A stretch of DNA of 7,531 bases from Candidatus Omnitrophota bacterium (GTDB lineage: Bacteria > Omnitrophota > Gorgyraeia > Duberdicusellales > 4484-171), in the NCBI GenBank assembly GCA_028702365.1, contig JAQVOZ010000060.1, forward strand, positions 1-7,531. The letters run 5' to 3'. The notes below the pieces were generated by a model, which was not told the DNA's origin, made no database searches, and was given only the letters and a program-made list of their open reading frames with translations. Positions 1-5,859 of the stretch are shown here, in pieces. The first letter of the stretch is position 1. Every line of letters begins with the position of its first letter. The position numbers and the translations under genes were made by a program.

Positions 1-244
1 CTTTTGTCTGTTCGCTGCTTCCCCGGCAAGCGTCAAGGGGCAGCTTTCCGCTACGCACGCTTTCCGCAAAGCCAAAACAGCCTGCTCCGCCGCAAGCTCC
101 GCAGTTTGAACCGGGAAGTAATCCGTGAATTGCTTCAAGCCGGGCGTCGCTTTTAACTCCAAGTGACTTTGAGGCAATAGCCAGTCCCGCTCCAAATAAT
201 AGCCCGAGCGCCCCCAAAACTAAAATTGGTATTAATATTTCCAT
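1..244 (-). CDS. rnfB: RnfB, ferredoxin-type subunit of the Rnf complex (partial, N-terminal 81 residues)
   Basis: This is the N-terminal part of the iron-sulfur subunit thought to receive electrons from reduced ferredoxin in the Rnf complex; the left edge of the window cuts it off. Translating the minus strand from the ATG at 244-242 gives a hydrophobic anchor (residues 3-25, starting MEILIPILVLGALG), then the RnfB signature LPGSNCGACGGAGC at 43-56. Cysteines C48, C51, C56 and C73 (CX2CX4CX16C) fit the family's first [4Fe-4S] site. Two details differ from common RnfB sequences: GGAGC replaces the usual GYPGC, and CRGSS follows where CPxGG is usual. The ferredoxin-like domains expected downstream lie outside the window. 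The start codon directly abuts the rnfA stop (TAA then ATG, no gap), so translational coupling is likely. Identification is strong from motif and position. Confidence 0.93.
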   Translation of the reverse strand, partial: MEILIPILVLGALGLLFGAGLAIASKSLGVKSDARLEAIHGLLPGSNCGACGGAGCFGFAESVRSGKLPLDACRGSSEQTK

Positions 245-853
245 TTAAAATTTAAATCCGTTAAAACCCATAAAGCTCATGCTCATAATGGAGGCAATAA
301 TAAAAGCAAGAGGAAAATCTTTAACGCATTTTGGAATATCGCAGAAATCAAGCCTCTCTCTTATCCCGGACATTAAAAGCATTGCGATTGTATAGCCTAT
401 GCCAACGCATATGCCTTGGAACAAAGAATAATAAAAACTTCCTTCAATTGCTTTTCCATTTACAAAAAACATATCGATATTTAATACGGCTACACCTAAT
501 ACGGCACAGTTAACTGTAATCAAAGGCAAATAAATTCCAAAAAACCTGTATAGCGGCGGGCTTATCTTTTTAATTATCATTTCTACGAGCTGCACAAAGG
601 TTGCGATAACCAAAATGAAAGCAATCGTGCGTAGATAAGTAATGTTAAAAGGAATCAGCAAAAAGCGGTAAATAAACCAGGTAATCACAGAAGACATCGT
701 GGTTACAAACATTACTGCCAGGCTCATCGCCAAAGCCGGCTTGGTTTGTTTTGAGATGGCGATAAATGAGCACAGCCCCAAAAAACGGGAAAGTATAACA
801 TTATAAACAAATACCGCCGAGATAAAAATAGCCAGGAATTGTCCGATATTCAT
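245..853 (-). CDS. rnfA: RnfA, membrane subunit of the ferredoxin:NAD+ oxidoreductase (Rnf) complex
   Basis: Integral membrane subunit of Rnf, homologous to RsxA and NqrE. In the known complexes RnfA and RnfE form a pseudo-symmetric pair that holds an intramembrane [2Fe-2S] cluster. The 202-residue protein has the normal family length and about six hydrophobic segments. Family hallmarks are visible: RFLGLCSF around residues 23-30 with C28, IYLRT-like ITYLRTIAFILV at 71-82, YRFFGIYLPLITVNCAVLG at 102-120 with C116, SGIRERL at 162-168, and a C-terminal MSFMGFNG. C28 and C116 are the expected cluster ligands. The ATG overlaps the rnfE stop in an ATGA tetranucleotide (850-853), and no clear Shine-Dalgarno sequence precedes it, so translation probably depends on coupling. 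It is told apart from RnfE by the C-terminal motif and by NCAVLG in place of NCIVLGRAEA. Confidence 0.97.
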   Translation of the reverse strand: MNIGQFLAIFISAVFVYNVILSRFLGLCSFIAISKQTKPALAMSLAVMFVTTMSSVITWFIYRFLLIPFNITYLRTIAFILVIATFVQLVEMIIKKISPPLYRFFGIYLPLITVNCAVLGVAVLNIDMFFVNGKAIEGSFYYSLFQGICVGIGYTIAMLLMSGIRERLDFCDIPKCVKDFPLAFIIASIMSMSFMGFNGFKF

Positions 854-1443
854 GTTTTTTTATTTTTTAGAAGATTTAAAAAACCCATTAAAAGCCCGAT
901 AACCAAAAGTGCGCCTGATGGCAAAGCAAAAATAAACATCGGCTCATAGCTTTTTATGATTTTGTAGCCGAAAAATGTACCTAAACCTAAAATCTCCCGT
1001 ATACCGGAAATTAGGAGTAACGCCAGCGTAAATCCCAAACCCATGCCTAAAGCGTCCATAATAGAATTTGATACCGACGATTTAGAAGCATACGCTTCTG
1101 CCCTGCCCAAAACTATGCAGTTTACTACAATCAAAGGCACATAAATACCAAGAGCACGGTTTAATGCCGGGCTGTAAGCTTTCATGAATAGTTCTGTTAT
1201 GGTAACAAAGGTCGCAATAACCACGATATAACAGGGAATCCTTATTTTATCCGGTACAATGTTTTTAATTAAGGAAATAAAAATATTTGAACCAATCAAA
1301 ACAAAAGTAGCAGCTATACCCATACCTAGGCCATTGGTTAAAGCTGTTGAAACTGCCAGCGTCGGACAGAGCCCCAGCGCTAAAACAAATGTAGGGTTTT
1401 CCTTGATTAAGCCTTTGATAAATTCTTTTGAATCGAATTTCAT
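850..1443 (-). CDS. rnfE: RnfE, membrane subunit of the Rnf complex
   Basis: Membrane subunit of Rnf related to RsxE and NqrD, and partner of RnfA around the intramembrane [2Fe-2S] cluster. The 197-residue protein has about six membrane segments. Recognisable features are KENPTFVLALGLCPTLAV near residues 14-31 with C26, IRIPCYIVVIATFVT at 67-81, GIYVPLIVVNCIVLGRAEAY at 99-118 with C109, and SGIREILGLGT at 146-156. C26 and C109 are in the positions of the conserved cluster cysteines. NCIVLGRAEAYA is typical of RnfE and NqrD rather than RnfA. The start overlaps the rnfD stop by four bases (ATGA), with an AGGA about 12 nt upstream as a weak ribosome site. The C-terminus is short and lysine-rich (LLKNKKT), without the longer tail seen in proteobacterial RsxE. 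Confidence 0.97.
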   Translation of the reverse strand: MKFDSKEFIKGLIKENPTFVLALGLCPTLAVSTALTNGLGMGIAATFVLIGSNIFISLIKNIVPDKIRIPCYIVVIATFVTITELFMKAYSPALNRALGIYVPLIVVNCIVLGRAEAYASKSSVSNSIMDALGMGLGFTLALLLISGIREILGLGTFFGYKIIKSYEPMFIFALPSGALLVIGLLMGFLNLLKNKKT

Positions 1444-2405
1444 CTTCCAAAAATCCTGTTTTTTGTATAGCGGTCAATTATGGGCGTTGCCGCATTCATC
1501 ATTAAAATTGCATAAGAAACTCCTTCGGGGTATCCGCCCCACAGCCGGATAACTACAGTCAAGATACCGCAGCCGGCTGCGAAAATAGCCTGCCCTTTCC
1601 TGGTTAGTGGCGAGGTTACGTAGTCAGTTGCCATAAAAAACGCCCCGAGTATCAATCCGCCGGAAAGGATAGAAAAAAGAAAATCACCGCTAAATAAGCC
1701 TTTGGAACCGAATATCCAGGAAAACACGCCTACGGTTGCAATATATATTATAGGTATATGCCAGGAAATATATTTTTTTAGCAAAAGAAATAAAGCGCCA
1801 GCGAGTAGGGCTAATATGCAAACTTCCCCCAGACAGCCGCCGTGTTTGCCTAAAAATAAATCCCAATAGGAGATATCAATGACAGCTTTGCCTTCTTTTG
1901 CCATCATTAAAGGCGTAGCGGCAGTTACAGCATCATAATTAAAAGATTTAAAGAAATTTATTCCCGCATCAAGCGGCTTCATGAAATTAGTCATATATTT
2001 GGGCCAGCACGTCATAAGAAACACTCTTCCTACCAAAGCCGGATTAAAAATATTCTGGCCAAGGCCCCCAAATATTTGTTTGCCTATAAAAACGGAAAAA
2101 AATGAGCCGATTACAACCAGCCACCAGGGCGAGTTTGCCGGCAAATTATAACTAAGCAATAGCCCGGTGAGAGCGGCGCTGCCGTCAGAGAGCGTGATTT
2201 TTTTCTTATTAAAATATTGCAATAAGCCTTCAGTAACTAGTGCGCTGATTACGCCCAGTAAAATCACCCATAGCGCGGCTGCACCAAAAATAAAAATTGC
2301 AGCGATTCCTGCCGGCAAAAGGCTTGCAAATACAGACCACATTATTTTTGCGCACGATTGATTTGTGTGCAAATGAGGAGAATAAGAAACAGTTAATTTA
2401 TTCAT
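1440..2405 (-). CDS. rnfD: RnfD, FMN-carrying membrane subunit of the Rnf complex
   Basis: Multi-span subunit of Rnf, homologous to NqrB, which carries a covalently bound FMN and is thought to take part in ion translocation. The 321-residue protein is of normal length. Signatures in order: LSDGSAALTGLLLSYNLP at 72-89, FGGLGQNIFNPALVGRVFL at 112-130, the flavinylation region DAVTAATPL at 158-166 with T164 as the expected FMN-linked threonine, GEVCILALLAGALFLLLK at 193-210, and the C-terminal FFMATDYVTSPLTRKGQ (256-272) and GGYPEGVSYAILMMN (290-304). The flavin motif reads TAATPL where SGATPL is commonest, but the acceptor threonine is present. The start overlaps the rnfG stop by four bases. 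Its place after rnfG rather than before it departs from the usual operon order. Confidence 0.97.
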   Translation of the reverse strand: MNKLTVSYSPHLHTNQSCAKIMWSVFASLLPAGIAAIFIFGAAALWVILLGVISALVTEGLLQYFNKKKITLSDGSAALTGLLLSYNLPANSPWWLVVIGSFFSVFIGKQIFGGLGQNIFNPALVGRVFLMTCWPKYMTNFMKPLDAGINFFKSFNYDAVTAATPLMMAKEGKAVIDISYWDLFLGKHGGCLGEVCILALLAGALFLLLKKYISWHIPIIYIATVGVFSWIFGSKGLFSGDFLFSILSGGLILGAFFMATDYVTSPLTRKGQAIFAAGCGILTVVIRLWGGYPEGVSYAILMMNAATPIIDRYTKNRIFGR

Positions 2406-2917
2406 TTTAAGATATTCTGAATTTTTTCTAATTTCTCCTTTACCGAAGCAATTACCGCGCTGGAAGAAATTGTTGCCCCGCTTATAGCAGAAACATTCGA
2501 AAGCTCGTTTGCGTTTTTATTGGTAAATTGTTGGATAAAAGTTTTTTCAGTCACGCGGCTGCCTAATCCCGGTGTTTCGTTTTGAGCAATTACTTTTATG
2601 GCGATAATTTTTTTCTGCAGGGATAACCCTACCAAAGTTTCAATAGTGCTTGAGTATCCTTTTGCCCGCGCTTTAAATATGAATCCGGCAAGTTTATTGT
2701 TTTTATCATAACCCCGATAATAAAGAATTTCATCCGTGGATTGAACCGGTTCAAAGCGGTTGGCTTGCGGCACTACTTGCGTAAGCGCTTTGTCAATTTC
2801 ATTTTGTGCCTGTTTATCTATTTGGGGCTTGGTAAATGAATAGACGCCCGCTAAGAGGCCGCTGGCTATCAGGCATATAGCGGAAAGTATTAAGCCATAC
2901 TTTAAAACTTCTTTCAT
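2402..2917 (-). CDS. rnfG: RnfG, FMN-binding subunit of the Rnf complex
   Basis: Single-anchor subunit of Rnf, homologous to NqrC, with a covalent FMN in a domain outside the cytoplasm. The 171-residue protein has one N-terminal membrane helix (about residues 7-27, YGLILSAICLIASGLLAGVY). The FMN-binding domain follows: KGYSSTIETLVGL at 86-98, NETPGLGSRV at 113-122, and SGATISSSAV at 146-155. T149 in SGAT is the expected flavin attachment residue. Covalent attachment would need an ApbE-type flavin transferase, which is not in this window. The ATG overlaps the rnfC stop (ATGA at 2914-2917) and no clear Shine-Dalgarno sequence is seen. The protein is slightly shorter than many RnfG proteins but no conserved block is missing. 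Confidence 0.95.
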   Translation of the reverse strand: MKEVLKYGLILSAICLIASGLLAGVYSFTKPQIDKQAQNEIDKALTQVVPQANRFEPVQSTDEILYYRGYDKNNKLAGFIFKARAKGYSSTIETLVGLSLQKKIIAIKVIAQNETPGLGSRVTEKTFIQQFTNKNANELSNVSAISGATISSSAVIASVKEKLEKIQNILK

Positions 2918-4197
2918 TTTAACGTTTTAATTTTGGCCTGTTTTATGGATTGAACTAACCTGCGGTTAGTCGGGCACACATAACTGCATATGCCGCATTC
3001 TATGCAATCCGCTGAACCATAAATCAAAGCCTGCTCCCAGTTTTCGTTTCGCGAGGCAAGGTCGATAAGGGTCGGCATAAGGCTCATCGGGCACTCTCTT
3101 ACGCAACTGCCGCAACGAATACATGGCCCTTCCTCGCCCAGTAAATAGTCTTTACTTAAAAATAAAAATCCCCCTGTTCCTTTTAGCACGGGGTAATTTA
3201 AATTATCCAAAGCAATGCCCATCATTGGCCCGCCGCAGATAATTTTTTTCGGTTCGGTTTTAAACTGCAATACGCCTTTGTCGAAAAGTTCGTTGAGAGG
3301 CGTGCCTATTTTTACCCAAACATTTTTAGGTGAAACCAAAGCGTCTCCGGCAAAAGTAACCAGCCTTTCGATAAGCGGTTTATCGAAATAAACCGCTTCA
3401 TATATCGCAAAACACGTTGCGACATTGTGCACAATGCAACCTACATCCAGGGGCAGGCCTCCTGATGGCACTTTGCTTTTCTTCGTAGAATAAATCAATT
3501 GCTTCTCTCCGCCCTGGGGATATGCGGTTTTAAGTATCTCCAGGGAAAAGTTTGGGAGCTTATATTTTTTAAGGCTAAATGCCAGATGAAGTTTTTTTCT
3601 CGCCTCTGTTTTATTGTCTTCAACAACAAAAATAACTTCACGAGGCTCAATTATTTTGCAGATTATTTCTATGCCTTTAAATATTTCATCCAGTTTTTCT
3701 ACCATAAGCCTGTAGTCAGAGGCTAAATATGGTTCGCATTCGCAGCCATTGATTATAAGTGTTTCTATTTTTTTAGGCGGGCGTAACTTTACATGCGTTG
3801 GAAATGCAGCTCCGCCCATTCCAACTATTCCGGAGTCCCTGATTATTTGTAAAAGAGCTTCTTTGCCGATTGCACCTATTTTTTCTCTTGGTATGAATTT
3901 GTGTTCTTCTGTTTCTATGGGTTCAGCAATAATGCATTTTGCTTTTTTTAATATTGGATGGTACCAATCATCAATACTTATAATTTTTATTTTTTTTGGC
4001 GCATGCAAACGTGCGGAGATATGGCCGTCTTCAAGCGCTATAACTTGAGCGCATTCCGCTATGTCCTGGGGTTTTACGCAGGCCTGTGACGGCCTGCCGG
4101 TATGCTGGGATAACGGCAAATATAACCTTTGCGGGTTTAGAAATTTTTCGCAAGATAAATTATGCTGCGGAGATTTATGTTCTTCTACTCTAAGCAT
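2914..4197 (-). CDS. rnfC: RnfC, NADH-binding iron-sulfur subunit of the Rnf complex
   Basis: Peripheral subunit of Rnf, related to the 51-kDa NADH subunit of complex I and to NqrF/NqrA-type domains; it is where NAD+ is reduced. The 427-residue protein is the short form, without the long C-terminal extension of enterobacterial RsxC. In order: an N-terminal RnfC barrel domain (about 1-75), a nucleotide/FMN-binding domain with GIVGMGGAAFPTHVKL (123-138) and INGCECEPYLASDYRLM (149-165), an SLBB-like region (about 275-330, with CGGPMMGI at 321-328), and two [4Fe-4S] motifs, C359/C362/C365/C369 and C398/C401/C404/C408. The start is the first ATG after an in-frame TGA five codons upstream, with GAGAG nine bases before it. 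It lies inside the end of the MFS gene (8-bp overlap). The glycine-rich GGxHPP segment that usually precedes EHK is missing. Confidence 0.96.
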   Translation of the reverse strand: MLRVEEHKSPQHNLSCEKFLNPQRLYLPLSQHTGRPSQACVKPQDIAECAQVIALEDGHISARLHAPKKIKIISIDDWYHPILKKAKCIIAEPIETEEHKFIPREKIGAIGKEALLQIIRDSGIVGMGGAAFPTHVKLRPPKKIETLIINGCECEPYLASDYRLMVEKLDEIFKGIEIICKIIEPREVIFVVEDNKTEARKKLHLAFSLKKYKLPNFSLEILKTAYPQGGEKQLIYSTKKSKVPSGGLPLDVGCIVHNVATCFAIYEAVYFDKPLIERLVTFAGDALVSPKNVWVKIGTPLNELFDKGVLQFKTEPKKIICGGPMMGIALDNLNYPVLKGTGGFLFLSKDYLLGEEGPCIRCGSCVRECPMSLMPTLIDLASRNENWEQALIYGSADCIECGICSYVCPTNRRLVQSIKQAKIKTLK

Positions 4198-5443
4198 CAG
4201 ATTTTTCTCTCAAGAAAATATATGACAAAATCATAGTTATTATACCTACGGCGATAATTATTGTAAAGGGAGTGAATTTCTCGGCAAGGTAAGAGGCTAT
4301 AAACATAAAAACAATAAAAGCGATATGTATTATTATTTCCAAAGAACTAAAAATTCTGCCCCAAAATTTATCTTCGCTTTCATTGTGAATCAGAGTGTTT
4401 ACTGCGATAACTACAGGTGAAGCAATTAAACCAAGAATGAAACATGAGATAAAAGCAAAAAGCTTATACGGATAAAATCTTAAAAGCGAGACAAACGTAA
4501 TCAGGTAAAGGCTCGAAGACAACAAGGAAAGGTTTATTGTTTTTCGTATGGGCACGTTCGAACCGATTTTTCCATAAAAAAGAGAACCGATGAATAGCCC
4601 CGCTCCTGAGCCTACCGCAAGCCAGCCAAGAGCAAATGTCCCGGTTGAAAGCGTCTGCTGTATAAAAACAATAAAAATAGTATACAGGGAGCCGATTAAA
4701 GCAAAAAGAATGAACTGGACTTTAGCAGCATAACGTGTCTCTTTCGAGCTTAATATGTATTTTAATCCTTCCCGTATTTCGAAAATAAATGAATTTTTAA
4801 CTTTTATGATTGCGTTTTTGCCTAATTCCAGAATATCTTTGGGGTCAAATTTCGCCTTTTCCTGCATGCGCATCATGCTTATTAATATTCCGGAAACTAC
4901 AAATGTCATAGCATTTATAAAAAATGCCTGCTCAACTCCCCATTTTTCAACAATCATTCCTCCGAAGCCAAATCCCAGGACAGCTGCTATGGTCGCCGTT
5001 ACCGAGACCAGGGAGTTCGCCATAAAAAAGCTTTCTTTTTCAACCAGGGATGGTATTACTGCCATTTTGGCGGGAATAAAAAATCTTCCAACGCAGAAAG
5101 ACAAAAAAATCAGAAAATATACCAGAGGTATGGAATGAAACTTGGAAACCGCTACCGGAATAAGAAAAATACATAAAGAGCGCAAAAAATCGCTTATATA
5201 CATGGTTTTTCGTTTGTCCCACCTGTCAACATAAACTCCGGAAATTGGAGAAATCAAAAATACCGGAATTATCGCCAGACTAAACATTTTAGCGAGGCCC
5301 AGGGAAGAACCAGGGTTTAACTTGTAAACAAGGCCAATCAAAGCCATTTGTGTGAGCCGGTCTCCGAATTGCGCTATAATCTGGCTTATCCAAAGAAAAA
5401 CAAAATTTTTACGGCGTAAAATTTTTAAATATCCTTGTATCAT
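4190..5443 (-). CDS. MFS transporter, probable drug/siderophore exporter-like (MFS_3 or related family)
   Basis: Twelve-helix secondary transporter of the major facilitator superfamily; the substrate is unknown. The 417 residues have the normal MFS length. After KNFVFLWISQIIAQFGDRL (12-30), the loop between helices 2 and 3 holds motif A, GVYVDRWDKRK at 69-79 with D73 and R74. FFIPAKMAVIPSLV (121-134) followed by ANSL (142-145) resembles exporters of the EntS/MFS_3 type. A charged central loop (about 192-240, with REGLKYI) divides the two halves. The start is chosen because only a few residues normally precede the RNF-like KNF block; no convincing Shine-Dalgarno sequence is visible. The gene is first in the operon, 43 bp downstream of tRNA-Thr, and its stop overlaps the rnfC start. 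This suggests co-expression with Rnf, but the motifs do not show whether its role is linked. Confidence 0.85.
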   Translation of the reverse strand: MIQGYLKILRRKNFVFLWISQIIAQFGDRLTQMALIGLVYKLNPGSSLGLAKMFSLAIIPVFLISPISGVYVDRWDKRKTMYISDFLRSLCIFLIPVAVSKFHSIPLVYFLIFLSFCVGRFFIPAKMAVIPSLVEKESFFMANSLVSVTATIAAVLGFGFGGMIVEKWGVEQAFFINAMTFVVSGILISMMRMQEKAKFDPKDILELGKNAIIKVKNSFIFEIREGLKYILSSKETRYAAKVQFILFALIGSLYTIFIVFIQQTLSTGTFALGWLAVGSGAGLFIGSLFYGKIGSNVPIRKTINLSLLSSSLYLITFVSLLRFYPYKLFAFISCFILGLIASPVVIAVNTLIHNESEDKFWGRIFSSLEIIIHIAFIVFMFIASYLAEKFTPFTIIIAVGIITMILSYIFLREKSDA

Positions 5444-5486
5444 AAAATAATAAATTGAATCATTTTGCTGGTTGCCACCAAAAAAA

Positions 5487-5558
5487 GCCCACGAGAGGGG
5501 TCGAACCTCCGACCTGCGCTTTACGAAAGCGCTGCTCTGCCAACTGAGCTACGTGGGC
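5487..5558 (-). tRNA. tRNA-Thr (anticodon CGT)
   Basis: The reverse complement folds as a complete 72-nt cloverleaf. The acceptor stem is GCCCACG with CGTGGGC (7 bp) and the D arm is GCTC/GAGC. The anticodon stem is GCGCT/AGCGC around the loop TTCGTAA, giving anticodon CGT, which reads the threonine codon ACG. The variable loop is AGGTC, and the T arm is GGAGG/CCTCT with one G-T pair around TTCGACC. CCA is not encoded. The next minus-strand base is T, the start of a run of six T (5486-5481), so the discriminator would be U and the run could help release the transcript. The gene is just upstream of the MFS-rnf operon on the same strand and has its own promoter. Confidence 0.97.
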
Positions 5559-5579
5559 GAAAGACTCAAGACCAAATAG

Positions 5580-5608
5580 ATTGTAACAAAAACAGAAGTA
5601 TATCACAA
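5580..5608 (-). promoter_or_regulatory. Sigma-70-type promoter for tRNA-Thr, possibly also for the MFS-rnf operon
   Basis: On the minus strand TTGTGA (5608-5603, four of six bases of TTGACA) is followed by a 17-base spacer and TACAAT (5585-5580, five of six bases of TATAAT). TGT directly precedes the -10 box, making an extended -10 element. The predicted transcription start is about 14 bases before the tRNA. No equally good promoter is visible in the 43 bp between the tRNA and the MFS gene, so read-through into the MFS-rnf operon is plausible but not shown. Confidence 0.6.
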
Positions 5609-5640
5609 GAAAACTTTTAATAAGGCCAATATTTTTCCAA

Positions 5641-5664
5641 GCCTCGCCGCTACGGGCGGCAGGC
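5641..5664. repeat. GC-rich palindromic hairpin, possible dispersed repeat
   Basis: GCCT-c-GCCGC, loop TACGG, then GCGGC-AGGC forms a nine-pair stem with one bulged C, standing out from AT-rich surroundings. No T-run directly follows on either strand, so it is a poor intrinsic terminator. Its left half (GCCTCG, then NCGY, then TACG) matches the hairpin at 7112-7125, which suggests a shared repeat family. Confidence 0.55.
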
Positions 5665-5735
5665 AGGAAACACAGCGCTAATTTTTTGTAACAACGTTAA
5701 GTTTGTATATCAAAGATTTACGCTAAAGCAAGTTT

Positions 5736-5752
5736 TTTGAATTTAATTCAAA
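5736..5752. promoter_or_regulatory. Candidate operator: AT-rich inverted repeat upstream of nspC
   Basis: TTTGAAT-TTA-ATTCAAA is a perfect inverted repeat with 7-base arms and a 3-base centre, about 108 bases before the nspC start. A weaker TTTG-tatat-CAAA repeat lies just upstream (about 5702-5714). The size and symmetry suit a dimeric repressor site, but no regulator is identified and AT-rich palindromes can occur by chance. Confidence 0.3.
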
Positions 5753-5859
5753 CATACTTTCAAAAATAAGTGCTGGGTAAATTCAGCCTAACATTTTTTT
5801 CTACAGCCTCTTTGAAAAAAGTTGGCTTTATTTAAAAAAATACTTGCAAGAGTAGTTAA

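Larger units (their letters stand above)
5559..5859. other. Divergent intergenic spacer between tRNA-Thr and nspC
   Basis: About 300 bases with no credible coding sequence. From left to right it holds the tRNA promoter (minus strand), a GC-rich hairpin at 5641-5664, an AT-rich inverted repeat at 5736-5752, and a long AT-rich tract up to the nspC start. I could not pick out a convincing -35/-10 pair for nspC; TTGAAA near 5812 lacks a well-spaced TATAAT-like partner. Confidence 0.6.

Noticed and set aside
1259..1552. Plus-strand open frame of 97 codons over the rnfE/rnfD junction
   Set aside because: It lies opposite two well-supported Rnf genes and its product has no recognisable motif; it is an antisense shadow.
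4755..5138. Plus-strand open frame of 127 codons inside the MFS gene
   Set aside because: Its translation mirrors the hydrophobic transporter on the other strand, and there is no ribosome site or motif.
5440..5463. Seven-codon frame (MIQFIIL) on the minus strand whose TGA overlaps the MFS ATG
   Set aside because: The ATGA overlap matches the style of the operon, but the frame is tiny, lacks a good ribosome site and is easily explained by chance in AT-rich DNA.
5471..5486. The T-run and small TGGT/ACCA repeat after the tRNA as a full terminator
   Set aside because: The small repeat lies after the T-run instead of before it and has only four pairs; the T-run alone is weak evidence.
5771..5801. 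GCTG/CAGC inverted repeat followed by seven T, resembling a plus-strand terminator
   Set aside because: The stem is only four base pairs, the T-run starts six bases after it, and no plus-strand gene lies upstream.
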